From UBA7887 sp964408735 (GTDB taxonomy: Bacteria > Pseudomonadota > Alphaproteobacteria > UBA7887): a stretch of 5,647 nt of DNA. The stretch covers positions 1-5,647 of the forward strand of contig CAYPAX010000169.1 of assembly GCA_964408735.1 (NCBI GenBank), written 5' to 3'. The notes under the pieces are model-generated. The model did no database searches. It was not told the origin of the DNA and was given only the letters and a program-made list of their open reading frames with translations. Positions within the stretch are counted from its first letter, which is position 1; every line of letters starts with the position of its first letter. This document shows positions 1 to 5,647 of the stretch, piece after piece. The position numbers and the translations under genes were made by a program.

Positions 1-1020
1 CTAAAGGCCTATGCCAATGTGCTCAAAGAGATGGGCAAGGGCGCCATCGAGGTGGCGTTGACGCGCCAGATCGGCGTGCTCGATGACGAGCAATGCGACA
101 TGCTCGACTTTCTGCTGCAGGAGAGCGGCCGCCCGGTCACCTTCATCGCCCTGTTCGATCGTGACGATATCCCGGAAGCCGTGCGCGACACGCTGCGCCG
201 CGCCGCGCCGATGATCGCCAAGGGCGCCCGGCCGCAGACCTCGCCGCTGCCGCTGACCCGCGATATCAACATGCGCAACCCCTTCACCTTCGCCGCCTTC
301 CCGTCCTGGGGGCGGGTGTTCGAGGACACCTCGAAAGAGAGCCAGCGCGCCATCTATGCCGATGCCGAATTCCGCGACGCCTTCCGCGAGGACCTCAAGC
401 GGCCGCAGACGGTCATAAACTGGCAGCGCCTGGTCCTGCACGAGGCACATACGGACGAGATCAAGCGCTTCGAAGGCCAAAGCGTGGCCGAGATTGCGCG
501 CGCCTGGGGCAAGGACGAGGTCGATGCCTTCCTCGACGTGGCGGTGGCGGATGACCTGGCCTGCGAATACACCTACGCCTCGTACAACACGCGCCCCGAT
601 CGTATGCGCGAGCTGCTCAACGATCCCAGCATCCTCATCGGTCTCGGCGACGGCGGCGCGCATCTCGATATCCTCTGCGATTCGGGCTATCCGACCTATC
701 TGCTCGGCACCTGGGTGCGCGAGCGCCAGGCCATCACGGCGGAAGAGGCGGTGCGCCGGCTGACCTCCGATCCCGCCGACATGTTCGGCATCAGCGACCG
801 CGGCCGGCTCAAACCGGGCCTTGCCGGGGATATCTGCGTCTACGACCCGGCCACCGTCGGCTCGTCCAACCGCGGCGAGCGGCGATATGATCTGCCCGCC
901 GGCGGCAAGCGCATGGTGATGCCGTCACGGGGCATCTGTCAGACCATAGTCAACGGGCGTATCGTCTATGCTGATGGCGCGCTGACCGGCGATGTCGGCG
1001 GTCAGGTTCTGCGCTCCTGA
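1..1020 (+). CDS. Amidohydrolase of the N-acyl-D-amino-acid deacylase type, C-terminal part (5' end cut by the window)
   Basis: The reading frame is open from the first base (CTA AAG GCC ...) to the TGA at 1018-1020, giving 339 residues of a protein that starts upstream. A GTG at 19 could be mistaken for the start, but the frame continues before it, so no start is called. The motif GLGDGGAHLD (Asp codon at 649-651) followed by a Gly-Tyr-Pro-Thr-Tyr-Leu-Leu stretch and WVRER matches the C-terminal half of the D-aminoacylase/amidohydrolase family, in which this Asp is the conserved active-site acid. Next come EEAVRRLTSDPADMFG and GRLKPGLAGDICVYDP, the usual return to the small beta domain, and then a VNGRIVYADG end. 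Family members are commonly about 550-580 residues, so roughly the first 40% is missing, including the N-terminal metal-binding histidines. The family hydrolyses N-acyl-D-amino acids or related cyclic amides; the actual substrate cannot be read here. It lies 14 bases upstream of rfbC on the same strand and may be co-transcribed, though no functional link to sugar synthesis is evident. Confidence 0.85.
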   Translation, partial: LKAYANVLKEMGKGAIEVALTRQIGVLDDEQCDMLDFLLQESGRPVTFIALFDRDDIPEAVRDTLRRAAPMIAKGARPQTSPLPLTRDINMRNPFTFAAFPSWGRVFEDTSKESQRAIYADAEFRDAFREDLKRPQTVINWQRLVLHEAHTDEIKRFEGQSVAEIARAWGKDEVDAFLDVAVADDLACEYTYASYNTRPDRMRELLNDPSILIGLGDGGAHLDILCDSGYPTYLLGTWVRERQAITAEEAVRRLTSDPADMFGISDRGRLKPGLAGDICVYDPATVGSSNRGERRYDLPAGGKRMVMPSRGICQTIVNGRIVYADGALTGDVGGQVLRS

Positions 1021-1025
1021 GGTGG
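1020..1025 (+). promoter_or_regulatory. Ribosome binding site of rfbC
   Basis: AGGTGG overlaps the last base of the upstream deacylase stop codon and sits 9 bases before the ATG at 1035. It supports that start. With only 14 bases between the genes there is little room for a separate promoter, so rfbC is probably read through from upstream or from a promoter inside the deacylase gene. Confidence 0.55.
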
Positions 1026-1034
1026 CAACCCACT

Positions 1035-1610
1035 ATGGAAGTTGAAGCGACGGCGATTGCGGCGGTTAAGCGGATCAGGCCACGGCTGTTTCAGGATGGC
1101 CGCGGCTGCTTCAGCGAGACCTATCGCCGGGATAGCTATGCCCAGGCGGGCATCGACGCGGTCTTCGTACAGGACAACCTGTCGCTCTCGCCAAGTCCAG
1201 GCACCGTGCGCGGCCTGCATTTCCAGGCCCCGCCCCATGCCCAGGCGAAGCTGGTGAGCGTTGTCAGCGGGCGCGTGCTCGATGTTGCCGTGGACCTGCG
1301 ACAGGGGTCGCCGACCTATGCCCAACATGTCGCGGTCGAGCTGTCGGCAAAGAGCGCCGAGCAGCTCTATATCCCTGCCGGATTCGCCCATGGCTTTTGC
1401 AGTCTCGAGGCCGATACGCGCGTGGCCTACAAGGTCTCCGCCTTCTATGCGCCGGACCACGAAGGCGGCCTGCGCTGGGACGACCCCGCTCTCGGCATTG
1501 CCTGGCCGGTGGCCGCCGCCGATGCGCTGCTGTCGGACAAGGACCTCGCGCTGCCGTCCTTGGCGGACTTCGAAAGCCCGTTCGCCTATGCCCCGGAGCC
1601 GCTCCAATGA
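1035..1610 (+). CDS. rfbC: dTDP-4-dehydrorhamnose 3,5-epimerase RfbC/RmlC
   Basis: This 191-residue cytosolic cupin enzyme would epimerise C3 and C5 of dTDP-4-keto-6-deoxy-D-glucose to dTDP-4-keto-L-rhamnose, the third step of dTDP-L-rhamnose synthesis. The length is close to the usual 180-190. Family landmarks run in order: FQDGRGCFSETY (19-30), VRGLHFQ (58-64) with His62 at the position of the catalytic base, KLVSVVSGRVLDVAVDLRQG (72-91), IPAGFAHGF (113-121), AYKVSAFY with Tyr132 at or near the conserved active-site tyrosine (131-138), WDDPALGIAWP (148-158), and SDKD (167-170), whose Asp170 would pair with the histidine. The ATG at 1035 puts the first beta strand where the family expects it and has an AGGTGG site upstream. 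The stop overlaps the rfbB start by 4 bases (ATGA, 1607-1610). Short rfbC paralogues acting on other dTDP-sugars exist, so the final product is inferred from the neighbours. Confidence 0.95.
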   Translation: MEVEATAIAAVKRIRPRLFQDGRGCFSETYRRDSYAQAGIDAVFVQDNLSLSPSPGTVRGLHFQAPPHAQAKLVSVVSGRVLDVAVDLRQGSPTYAQHVAVELSAKSAEQLYIPAGFAHGFCSLEADTRVAYKVSAFYAPDHEGGLRWDDPALGIAWPVAAADALLSDKDLALPSLADFESPFAYAPEPLQ

Positions 1611-2674
1611 AGGTCCTGGTGACAGGCGGCAGCGGCTTTATCGGCTCGGCGCTGGTCCTCCATCTGCTCGGTGAGGCGGGGCACCGCGTGGTCAATGTCG
1701 ATGCGCTGACCTATGCCGCCAACCCGCGCTCGCTGGCGGCGGTCGAAGGCGACGCGGCTTATGCCTTTGTGCATGCCGATATCCGCGATGCGGCGGCGAT
1801 GGCGGGCGTCTTCGCGCAGCACCGGCCCGATGCCGTCGTGAACCTGGCCGCGGAAAGCCATGTCGACCGCTCGCTCGATGCGCCCGGCGCCTTTCTCGAA
1901 ACCAATGTCAGCGGCACCTATGTCATGCTGGAAGCCGCGCGTGAGCATTGGCAGTCGCTTGATAATGCCGCGAAAGAGCGCTTCCGCTTTCTGCAGGTCT
2001 CGACGGACGAGGTGCATGGCGACTTGCCGCCCGGCATCAAGGCTGACGAGGCGGCGGTCTACGCGCCAAGCTCGCCCTATGCGGCGTCGAAAGCCGCCGG
2101 CGACCATCTGGCGCTGGCCTGGCAGCGCAGCTACGGCCTGCCGGTCCTGGTGAGCAATTGCACCAACAATTACGGCCCGCGGCAATTCCCTGAAAAGCTT
2201 ATCCCCCTGATCATTCTCAATGCCTTGGCCGGCGAGCCGCTGCCGGTCTATGGTGACGGGCGTCAGGTGCGCGACTGGCTCTACGTCACGGACCATGCCA
2301 GCGCGCTGGCGGCCATTCTGGCGCAAGGCGAGCCGGGGCGGAAATACAATGTCAGTGCCGAATGCGAGCGGGAGAATATCGCTATTGTGACCACGATATG
2401 CCGGCTCCTGGACGATGCCTTCGAAAGATCGGCGCCCCATGCGGACCTGATCGACCACGTTGCGGACCGGCCCGGCCATGACCGCCGCTACGCGCTCGCT
2501 GCCGGGCGCATCCGCGACGAGTTGGGCTGGGCGCCGCGCGAGAGCCTGGAAAGCGGTCTTGCCAAGACGGTGGCGTGGTACCTGGATAACGAAGACTGGT
2601 GGCGGCCCTTGCGCGACGCGGTCTATGACGGCGCGCGCCTCGGCCTTGCCCGCGAGAAGGGGGCGGGGGCATGA
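1607..2674 (+). CDS. rfbB: dTDP-glucose 4,6-dehydratase RfbB/RmlB
   Basis: This 355-residue extended short-chain dehydrogenase would convert dTDP-D-glucose to dTDP-4-keto-6-deoxy-D-glucose using bound NAD. It shows GGSGFIG (7-13) for NAD binding, NLAAESHVDRS (79-89), STDEVHG (132-138) with the catalytic Asp134 and Glu135, the Tyr158-Lys162 YxxxK pair in SSPYAASKAAGDH, NCTNNYGPRQFPEKLIP (184-200), VYGDGRQVRDWLYVTDH (214-230) and DRPGHDRRYA (287-296). Length is normal for the family. The frame is open upstream to 1397 inside rfbC, but the Rossmann motif requires the start at 1607, which has GGAG at 1595-1598. It overlaps rfbC and rfbA by 4 bases each, suggesting coupled translation. Some usually conserved spots differ: STDEVHG instead of STDEVYG, YVTDH instead of YVEDH, and YNVSAECE where YNIGG..E is typical. 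The catalytic residues are all present, so activity is expected. Confidence 0.95.
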   Translation: MKVLVTGGSGFIGSALVLHLLGEAGHRVVNVDALTYAANPRSLAAVEGDAAYAFVHADIRDAAAMAGVFAQHRPDAVVNLAAESHVDRSLDAPGAFLETNVSGTYVMLEAAREHWQSLDNAAKERFRFLQVSTDEVHGDLPPGIKADEAAVYAPSSPYAASKAAGDHLALAWQRSYGLPVLVSNCTNNYGPRQFPEKLIPLIILNALAGEPLPVYGDGRQVRDWLYVTDHASALAAILAQGEPGRKYNVSAECERENIAIVTTICRLLDDAFERSAPHADLIDHVADRPGHDRRYALAAGRIRDELGWAPRESLESGLAKTVAWYLDNEDWWRPLRDAVYDGARLGLAREKGAGA

Positions 2675-3549
2675 AGGGCGTGCTGCTGGCCGGCGGATCG
2701 GGCACCCGCCTCTACCCGATCACGCGGGTGGTGTCGAAGCAGCTCGTGCCGGTCTTCGACAAGCCCATGGTCTACTACCCCTTGTCGACGCTGATGCTGG
2801 CCGGCTTGCGCGACATACTGCTGATCACGACGCCACGCGACCAGGCCAGTTTCCGCACCCTTTTGGGAGACGGCTCGCAATGGGGCTTGAGGCTGTCCTA
2901 TGCGGTGCAGGATAAGCCCGAAGGCATCGCCCAGGCGTTGCTCATCTCGCGCGAATTCCTGGCCGGAGAGCCCTGCATGCTGGTGCTCGGTGACAACCTC
3001 TTTTTCGGTCACGGTCTCACCGAGCTGCTCGGCGAGGCGGCCGGTTTGCAAGAGGGCGCTCGCATCTTCGCCTATCGTGTCGATGATCCCTCGGCCTATG
3101 GCGTGGTGAGCCTGGATGAAGGCGGGCGGGCGACCCGGATTGTCGAGAAGCCAAGCGCGCCCGAGTCGCCCTGGGCCGTGACCGGTCTTTACGTCTATGA
3201 CGCGCGGGCACCGGAACTTGCCGCCGCGTTGACGCCCTCGGCACGTGGCGAGCTGGAGATCAGCGATCTCAACCGCGCCTATCTCGAGGCTGGCGCACTC
3301 AGCGTCACCCGGCTCGGCCGCGGTTTCGCCTGGCTCGACACCGGCACCCACGAGAGCCTGCTTGAGGCCTCGGCCTTCGTCAGCGCCGTGGAACAACGCC
3401 AGGGCCTCAAGATCGCCTGTGTCGAGGAGATCGCCTTTCGCATGGGCTTCATCGATGCGAGCACCCTCGCCACCCTGGCAGGCGAGTTGGCTGGCACGCG
3501 CTACGGCGCCTATCTGGCGCAGGTCGCCGACGAGGGTTCGAGCGGGTGA
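2671..3549 (+). CDS. rfbA: Glucose-1-phosphate thymidylyltransferase RfbA/RmlA
   Basis: This 292-residue nucleotidyltransferase would join dTTP and glucose-1-phosphate into dTDP-glucose, the entry step of the pathway served by rfbB and rfbC. Its length matches the long RmlA form (about 290 residues). Landmarks are AGGSGTRLYPIT (7-18) for nucleotide binding, SKQLVPVFDKPMVYYPLST (22-40), QDKPEGIAQA (80-89), VLGDNLFFG (105-113) with the metal-binding Asp108, VEKP (158-161), VTGLYVYD (170-177), RGELEISDLNRAYL (192-205) and WLDTGTHESL (221-230) with the second metal-site Asp223. The C-terminal segment, including KIACVEEIAFRMGFID, is the usual allosteric and oligomer-contact region. The ATG at 2671 overlaps the rfbB stop by 4 bases, with a purine-rich GAGAAGG at 2654-2660 upstream. 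The stop overlaps the next gene's GTG by 4 bases. Family assignment is firm; thymidylyl over uridylyl specificity is inferred from the RmlA signature and neighbours. Confidence 0.96.
   Translation: MKGVLLAGGSGTRLYPITRVVSKQLVPVFDKPMVYYPLSTLMLAGLRDILLITTPRDQASFRTLLGDGSQWGLRLSYAVQDKPEGIAQALLISREFLAGEPCMLVLGDNLFFGHGLTELLGEAAGLQEGARIFAYRVDDPSAYGVVSLDEGGRATRIVEKPSAPESPWAVTGLYVYDARAPELAAALTPSARGELEISDLNRAYLEAGALSVTRLGRGFAWLDTGTHESLLEASAFVSAVEQRQGLKIACVEEIAFRMGFIDASTLATLAGELAGTRYGAYLAQVADEGSSG
3532..3536 (+). promoter_or_regulatory. Ribosome binding site deciding the GTG start of the CapD/WbpM-type gene
   Basis: GAGGG inside the end of rfbA lies 9 bases before the GTG at 3546. It supports that non-ATG start, which overlaps the rfbA stop codon (GTGA, 3546-3549). 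The next in-frame ATG falls at residue 21, within the first membrane segment, and would truncate it. Confidence 0.5.
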
Positions 3550-5447
3550 AGCTGCCGGGGATCAAAGGCAGCCGGGCCTGGCTGGCGCTTGCCCACGACA
3601 CGGTGATGGCGGCGCTGTCGCTGGTGCTGGCGCTCTATCTGCGTATCGGCGAGTCGTTCTGGGAACAGACGCACGGCTTCCTGCTGGAGGCGACGGTGCT
3701 GTTCGCCGGCATTGCCATGGTGACTTTTGCGGCCATGGGACTTTATCGCGGCGTCTGGCGCTACGCCTCCATCGACGACCTCATCGCCATCACAAAATCG
3801 GTCACGGTAGCGGTGCTGGTTTTTCTTTTTGCCATGTTCCTGCTGACCCGCCTGGAGCTGATGCCGCGCTCGACGCTGGTCATCAACTGGCTGCTGCTGG
3901 TGGCCATGCTGGGCGGGCCGCGCTTTCTCTATCGCCTGGCCAAGGACGGCGACCTGGTGGGGCTGGCCAAGCCCGGTTACGACCAGCGCGTTCCGGTACT
4001 TTTGGTCGGCGCCGGGGACCGGGCCGAGGCCTTCCTGCGCGCCATGCGCCGGCCGGACGAGCGCTACCGCGTGGTTGGCATGCTCGACGATGCGCCCGAG
4101 CGCCATGACCGCCACATACATGGCACGCCGGTGCTCGGCCGGGTCGCCGAGTTCGAGCAGGCGGTGAAGGGCTTGCGGCGGCGCGGGCAGGGGCCGCGGC
4201 GGGTCTTGCTGGCCGAGGAACGGCTCGACGGCGGGCGCGTCGGCGAGCTGCTGGAACGCGCCGATGCCCTGGGCATGACCCTGGCGCGGGTACGCCCCTT
4301 GAGCGAGTTCGATGACGAAGCGGGCGCCACGAACGGCAAGCCCCGGGCGCTGAGGCCCATCGCCGTTGAGGACCTGCTGGGGCGAACCCAGACCCGCCTC
4401 GACCGCGACGCCATGAAAGCGCTGGTGGCCGGCAAGCGGGTGCTGGTGACGGGTGCCGGTGGCACCATCGGCGGCGAGCTGGCGCGCCAGATCGCGGCGC
4501 TCGACCCGGCCATGCTGTGCGTGCTCGATGCCAGCGAATACGCCCTCTATCGCATCGACGGCGAGCTTGGCGAAGGCTGGCCGGAGCTCGCTTACGACTC
4601 AGTCCTTGCCGATGTGCGGGACCGCACCGCGCTGGCCACGCTGTTCGCGCGCCTGCGCCCCGAGCTGGTCTTCCACGCTGCTGCCATCAAGCATGTGCCG
4701 ATCGCCGAGAGCCATGCCTGCGAGGCGGTGCTGACCAATGTGCTCGGCACCCGCAATCTAGCCGATCTGGCGCGGGCGCATGGCGTGAGCGCCATGGTGC
4801 AGATCTCCACAGACAAGGCGGTCAACCCGACCAACGTGATGGGCGCCACCAAGCGGCTCGCCGAGGCCTATTGCCAGGCGCTGGACCGCGATGCGGCGGG
4901 TGGCACGCGCTTCATGACCGTTCGCTTCGGCAACGTGCTGGGCTCGACCGGCTCGGTGGTGCCGCTGTTTCAGCGTCAGCTCGAGGCGGGCGGCCCGCTG
5001 ACCGTCACCGACCCGGAGATGACGCGCTATTTCATGACCACCCACGAGGCCGTGGAACTGGTGCTGCAGGCCTCGGCCATGGGCCTCGACAATGGCGGCG
5101 AGACGGGCGGCATCTATGTCCTGGAGATGGGCCAGTCGGTGCGCATCCTCGACCTCGCCCGCCAGATGATCCGCCTCGCCGGGCTGCACCCGGACAAGGA
5201 CATCGCCATCAAGATCACCGGCGCGCGGCCGGGCGAGAAGACGCACGAGGAGCTCTTCCACGGCGGCGAGCACCTGGTGAAGACGGCCCACGAGGGCATC
5301 CGCCTGGCCAGCCCGCGGGCGGCGGATCTGGCGATCCTGGCGGGGACGATAGAGGCGCTGGCGGAGACGGCGGCACGGCACGACGACGGCGTGGTGAGGG
5401 CGGGGTTGGCGGAAGCGGTGCCGGAATATGGGGCGGAGTGCGGTTAG
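3546..5447 (+). CDS. Membrane-bound UDP-N-acetylglucosamine 4,6-dehydratase, CapD/WbpM/PglF family (nucleoside-diphosphate sugar epimerase/dehydratase)
   Basis: This 633-residue protein, with a GTG start overlapping the rfbA stop, would sit in the inner membrane with its catalytic part in the cytosol. Four hydrophobic segments are visible at about 12-34, 46-67, 83-103 and 110-127. A first Rossmann-like domain follows (VLLVGAGDRAEAFL from 151, VVGMLDD 176-182), then a linker to about 290. The catalytic short-chain dehydrogenase domain has VTGAGGTIGGEL (301-312), ADVRD (355-359), HAAAIKHVPI (377-386), STDKAVNPTNVMGATKR (421-437), RFGNVLGSTGSVVPLF (460-475), DPEMTRYFMT (489-498) and RPGEKTHEEL (561-570). 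The usual catalytic tyrosine is Met432, in MxxxK with Lys436, as known for WbpM-type enzymes. The family makes UDP-2-acetamido-4-keto-2,6-dideoxyhexose, a precursor of QuiNAc, FucNAc or bacillosamine. The C-terminus near VPEY looks natural rather than truncated. Exact substrate and product are inferred; family membership is firm. Confidence 0.93.
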   Translation: MKLPGIKGSRAWLALAHDTVMAALSLVLALYLRIGESFWEQTHGFLLEATVLFAGIAMVTFAAMGLYRGVWRYASIDDLIAITKSVTVAVLVFLFAMFLLTRLELMPRSTLVINWLLLVAMLGGPRFLYRLAKDGDLVGLAKPGYDQRVPVLLVGAGDRAEAFLRAMRRPDERYRVVGMLDDAPERHDRHIHGTPVLGRVAEFEQAVKGLRRRGQGPRRVLLAEERLDGGRVGELLERADALGMTLARVRPLSEFDDEAGATNGKPRALRPIAVEDLLGRTQTRLDRDAMKALVAGKRVLVTGAGGTIGGELARQIAALDPAMLCVLDASEYALYRIDGELGEGWPELAYDSVLADVRDRTALATLFARLRPELVFHAAAIKHVPIAESHACEAVLTNVLGTRNLADLARAHGVSAMVQISTDKAVNPTNVMGATKRLAEAYCQALDRDAAGGTRFMTVRFGNVLGSTGSVVPLFQRQLEAGGPLTVTDPEMTRYFMTTHEAVELVLQASAMGLDNGGETGGIYVLEMGQSVRILDLARQMIRLAGLHPDKDIAIKITGARPGEKTHEELFHGGEHLVKTAHEGIRLASPRAADLAILAGTIEALAETAARHDDGVVRAGLAEAVPEYGAECG

Positions 5448-5521
5448 GGCCCATATGCCCAGGAACCGGACACAGGCTCGTTGCCATTGTCTTTCGAGTC
5501 GGCGGCTTGTCTGTTTGATCA
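5448..5521. other. Short spacer after the operon, no gene recognised
   Basis: The stretch between the dehydratase stop and the recognisable transposase remnant has no Shine-Dalgarno site with a plausible start and no promoter I can support. The frame of the preceding gene happens to stay open through it after the TAG, but the translation resembles nothing I know. A weak 4-bp hairpin (GGGC 5447-5450, GCCC 5457-5460) has no following T-run. The later part appears less GC-rich than the genes. Confidence 0.5.
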
Positions 5522-5561
5522 CCTCACACCATTTATGGCCTCTCAAACCACCGTTGTGAGG
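5522..5561. repeat. 7-bp inverted repeat with 26-base spacer
   Basis: CCTCACA at 5522-5528 is perfectly complementary to TGTGAGG at 5555-5561. There is no T-run after the second arm, so an intrinsic terminator is not supported. It largely overlaps the weak upstream part of the transposase remnant. With arms this short it could be chance, a transcript hairpin or a remnant of element-end structure. Confidence 0.35.
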
Positions 5562-5647
5562 GGATGTCATGGCCTCGAACCGCCAGATCGCAGCCACCGG
5601 GCTCGCAGGTTGATGCGATTGATGGGGCTGGAGGCGATCTATCAGGC
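5526..5647 (+). pseudogene. Degraded internal fragment of an IS3-family transposase (OrfB type), runs off the window
   Basis: The frame read from 5598 to the end gives RARRLMRLMGLEAIYQA. This is the well-known RRLMRLMGLEAIYQ stretch that precedes the DDE catalytic domain in IS3-family OrfB transposases. Upstream, the family's (T)PFYG.R motif seems present but broken: TPF reads at 5526-5534 in the same frame, whereas TATGGC, for YG, reads one base out of phase from 5534, as if one T had been lost. The residues between fit only loosely. The OrfB N-terminus (HTH_21 region) and OrfA are not detectable in the 78 bases after the dehydratase stop, so the left part of the element is missing or unrecognisable. 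The DDE residues would lie beyond the window. It is read in the same direction as the operon. The family call rests mainly on the last 50 bases; whether the right half is intact cannot be seen. Confidence 0.6.

Noticed and set aside
19..21. GTG as the start of the first gene
   Set aside because: The frame is open back to base 1, and the protein family has a long N-terminal half that is missing here, so this is an internal valine codon of a gene cut by the window edge.
1397..1606. Upstream extension of the rfbB frame into rfbC
   Set aside because: The extension is an arginine-rich out-of-frame reading of rfbC. The Rossmann motif begins right after the ATG at 1607, which also forms the ATGA overlap with the rfbC stop.
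1586..3396. Long open frames on the minus strand (1586-2479 and 2623-3396)
   Set aside because: They lie opposite rfbB and rfbA, whose motifs are unmistakable. Their translations are rich in Arg, Gly and His with no domain pattern, as expected for shadows in GC-rich DNA.
5447..5460. GGGC...GCCC hairpin right after the dehydratase stop as a terminator
   Set aside because: The stem is only 4 bp with a 6-base loop and no T-run follows, so it is not a convincing rho-independent terminator.
4758..5597. 279-residue minus-strand open frame and the plus-strand frame 4517-5518
   Set aside because: Both overlap the catalytic domain of the CapD/WbpM-type gene and read as low-complexity Arg/Gly/His-rich sequence with no recognisable motif.
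5445..5647. Read-through fusion of the dehydratase with the transposase fragment, since both share one frame
   Set aside because: The dehydratase ends at a family-typical VPEY tail and a TAG stop. The intervening translation resembles nothing, so the shared frame is most likely coincidence.

Overview
The window is GC-rich, densely coded DNA read entirely on the + strand. Codon use (strong G/C at third positions), gene spacing and protein flavour suggest an alphaproteobacterium or similar GC-rich proteobacterium; this is an inference from style, and no rRNA or other marker gene is present to fix the taxon.

Layout. Positions 1-1020 hold the C-terminal part of an amidohydrolase of the N-acyl-D-amino-acid deacylase type; its beginning lies upstream of the window. 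Fourteen bases later a nucleotide-sugar block starts: rfbC (dTDP-4-dehydrorhamnose 3,5-epimerase, 1035-1610), rfbB (dTDP-glucose 4,6-dehydratase, 1607-2674), rfbA (glucose-1-phosphate thymidylyltransferase, 2671-3549) and a large membrane-bound UDP-N-acetylglucosamine 4,6-dehydratase of the CapD/WbpM/PglF type (3546-5447). Each of the three junctions inside this block is a 4-base stop/start overlap (ATGA, ATGA, GTGA), so the four genes look like one translationally coupled operon. The last 200 bases (5448-5647) hold no intact gene. They look less GC-rich than the coding part and end in a degraded piece of an IS3-family transposase (OrfB type) that runs off the window.

How the genes fit together. 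RfbA makes dTDP-glucose, RfbB converts it to the 4-keto-6-deoxy sugar and RfbC epimerises that to dTDP-4-keto-L-rhamnose. The reductase RfbD, which would finish dTDP-L-rhamnose, is not in the window. The CapD/WbpM-type enzyme opens a second, UDP-based route to 6-deoxy-HexNAc sugars (QuiNAc, FucNAc, bacillosamine-like). Together they look like the precursor-supply part of an O-antigen, capsule or exopolysaccharide locus. No glycosyltransferase, flippase or polymerase is visible here.

No new biological system was found. The points most worth a second look are the absent rfbD, the IS3 remnant directly behind the operon, the Met-for-Tyr catalytic motif of the large dehydratase, and small deviations at normally conserved RfbB positions.
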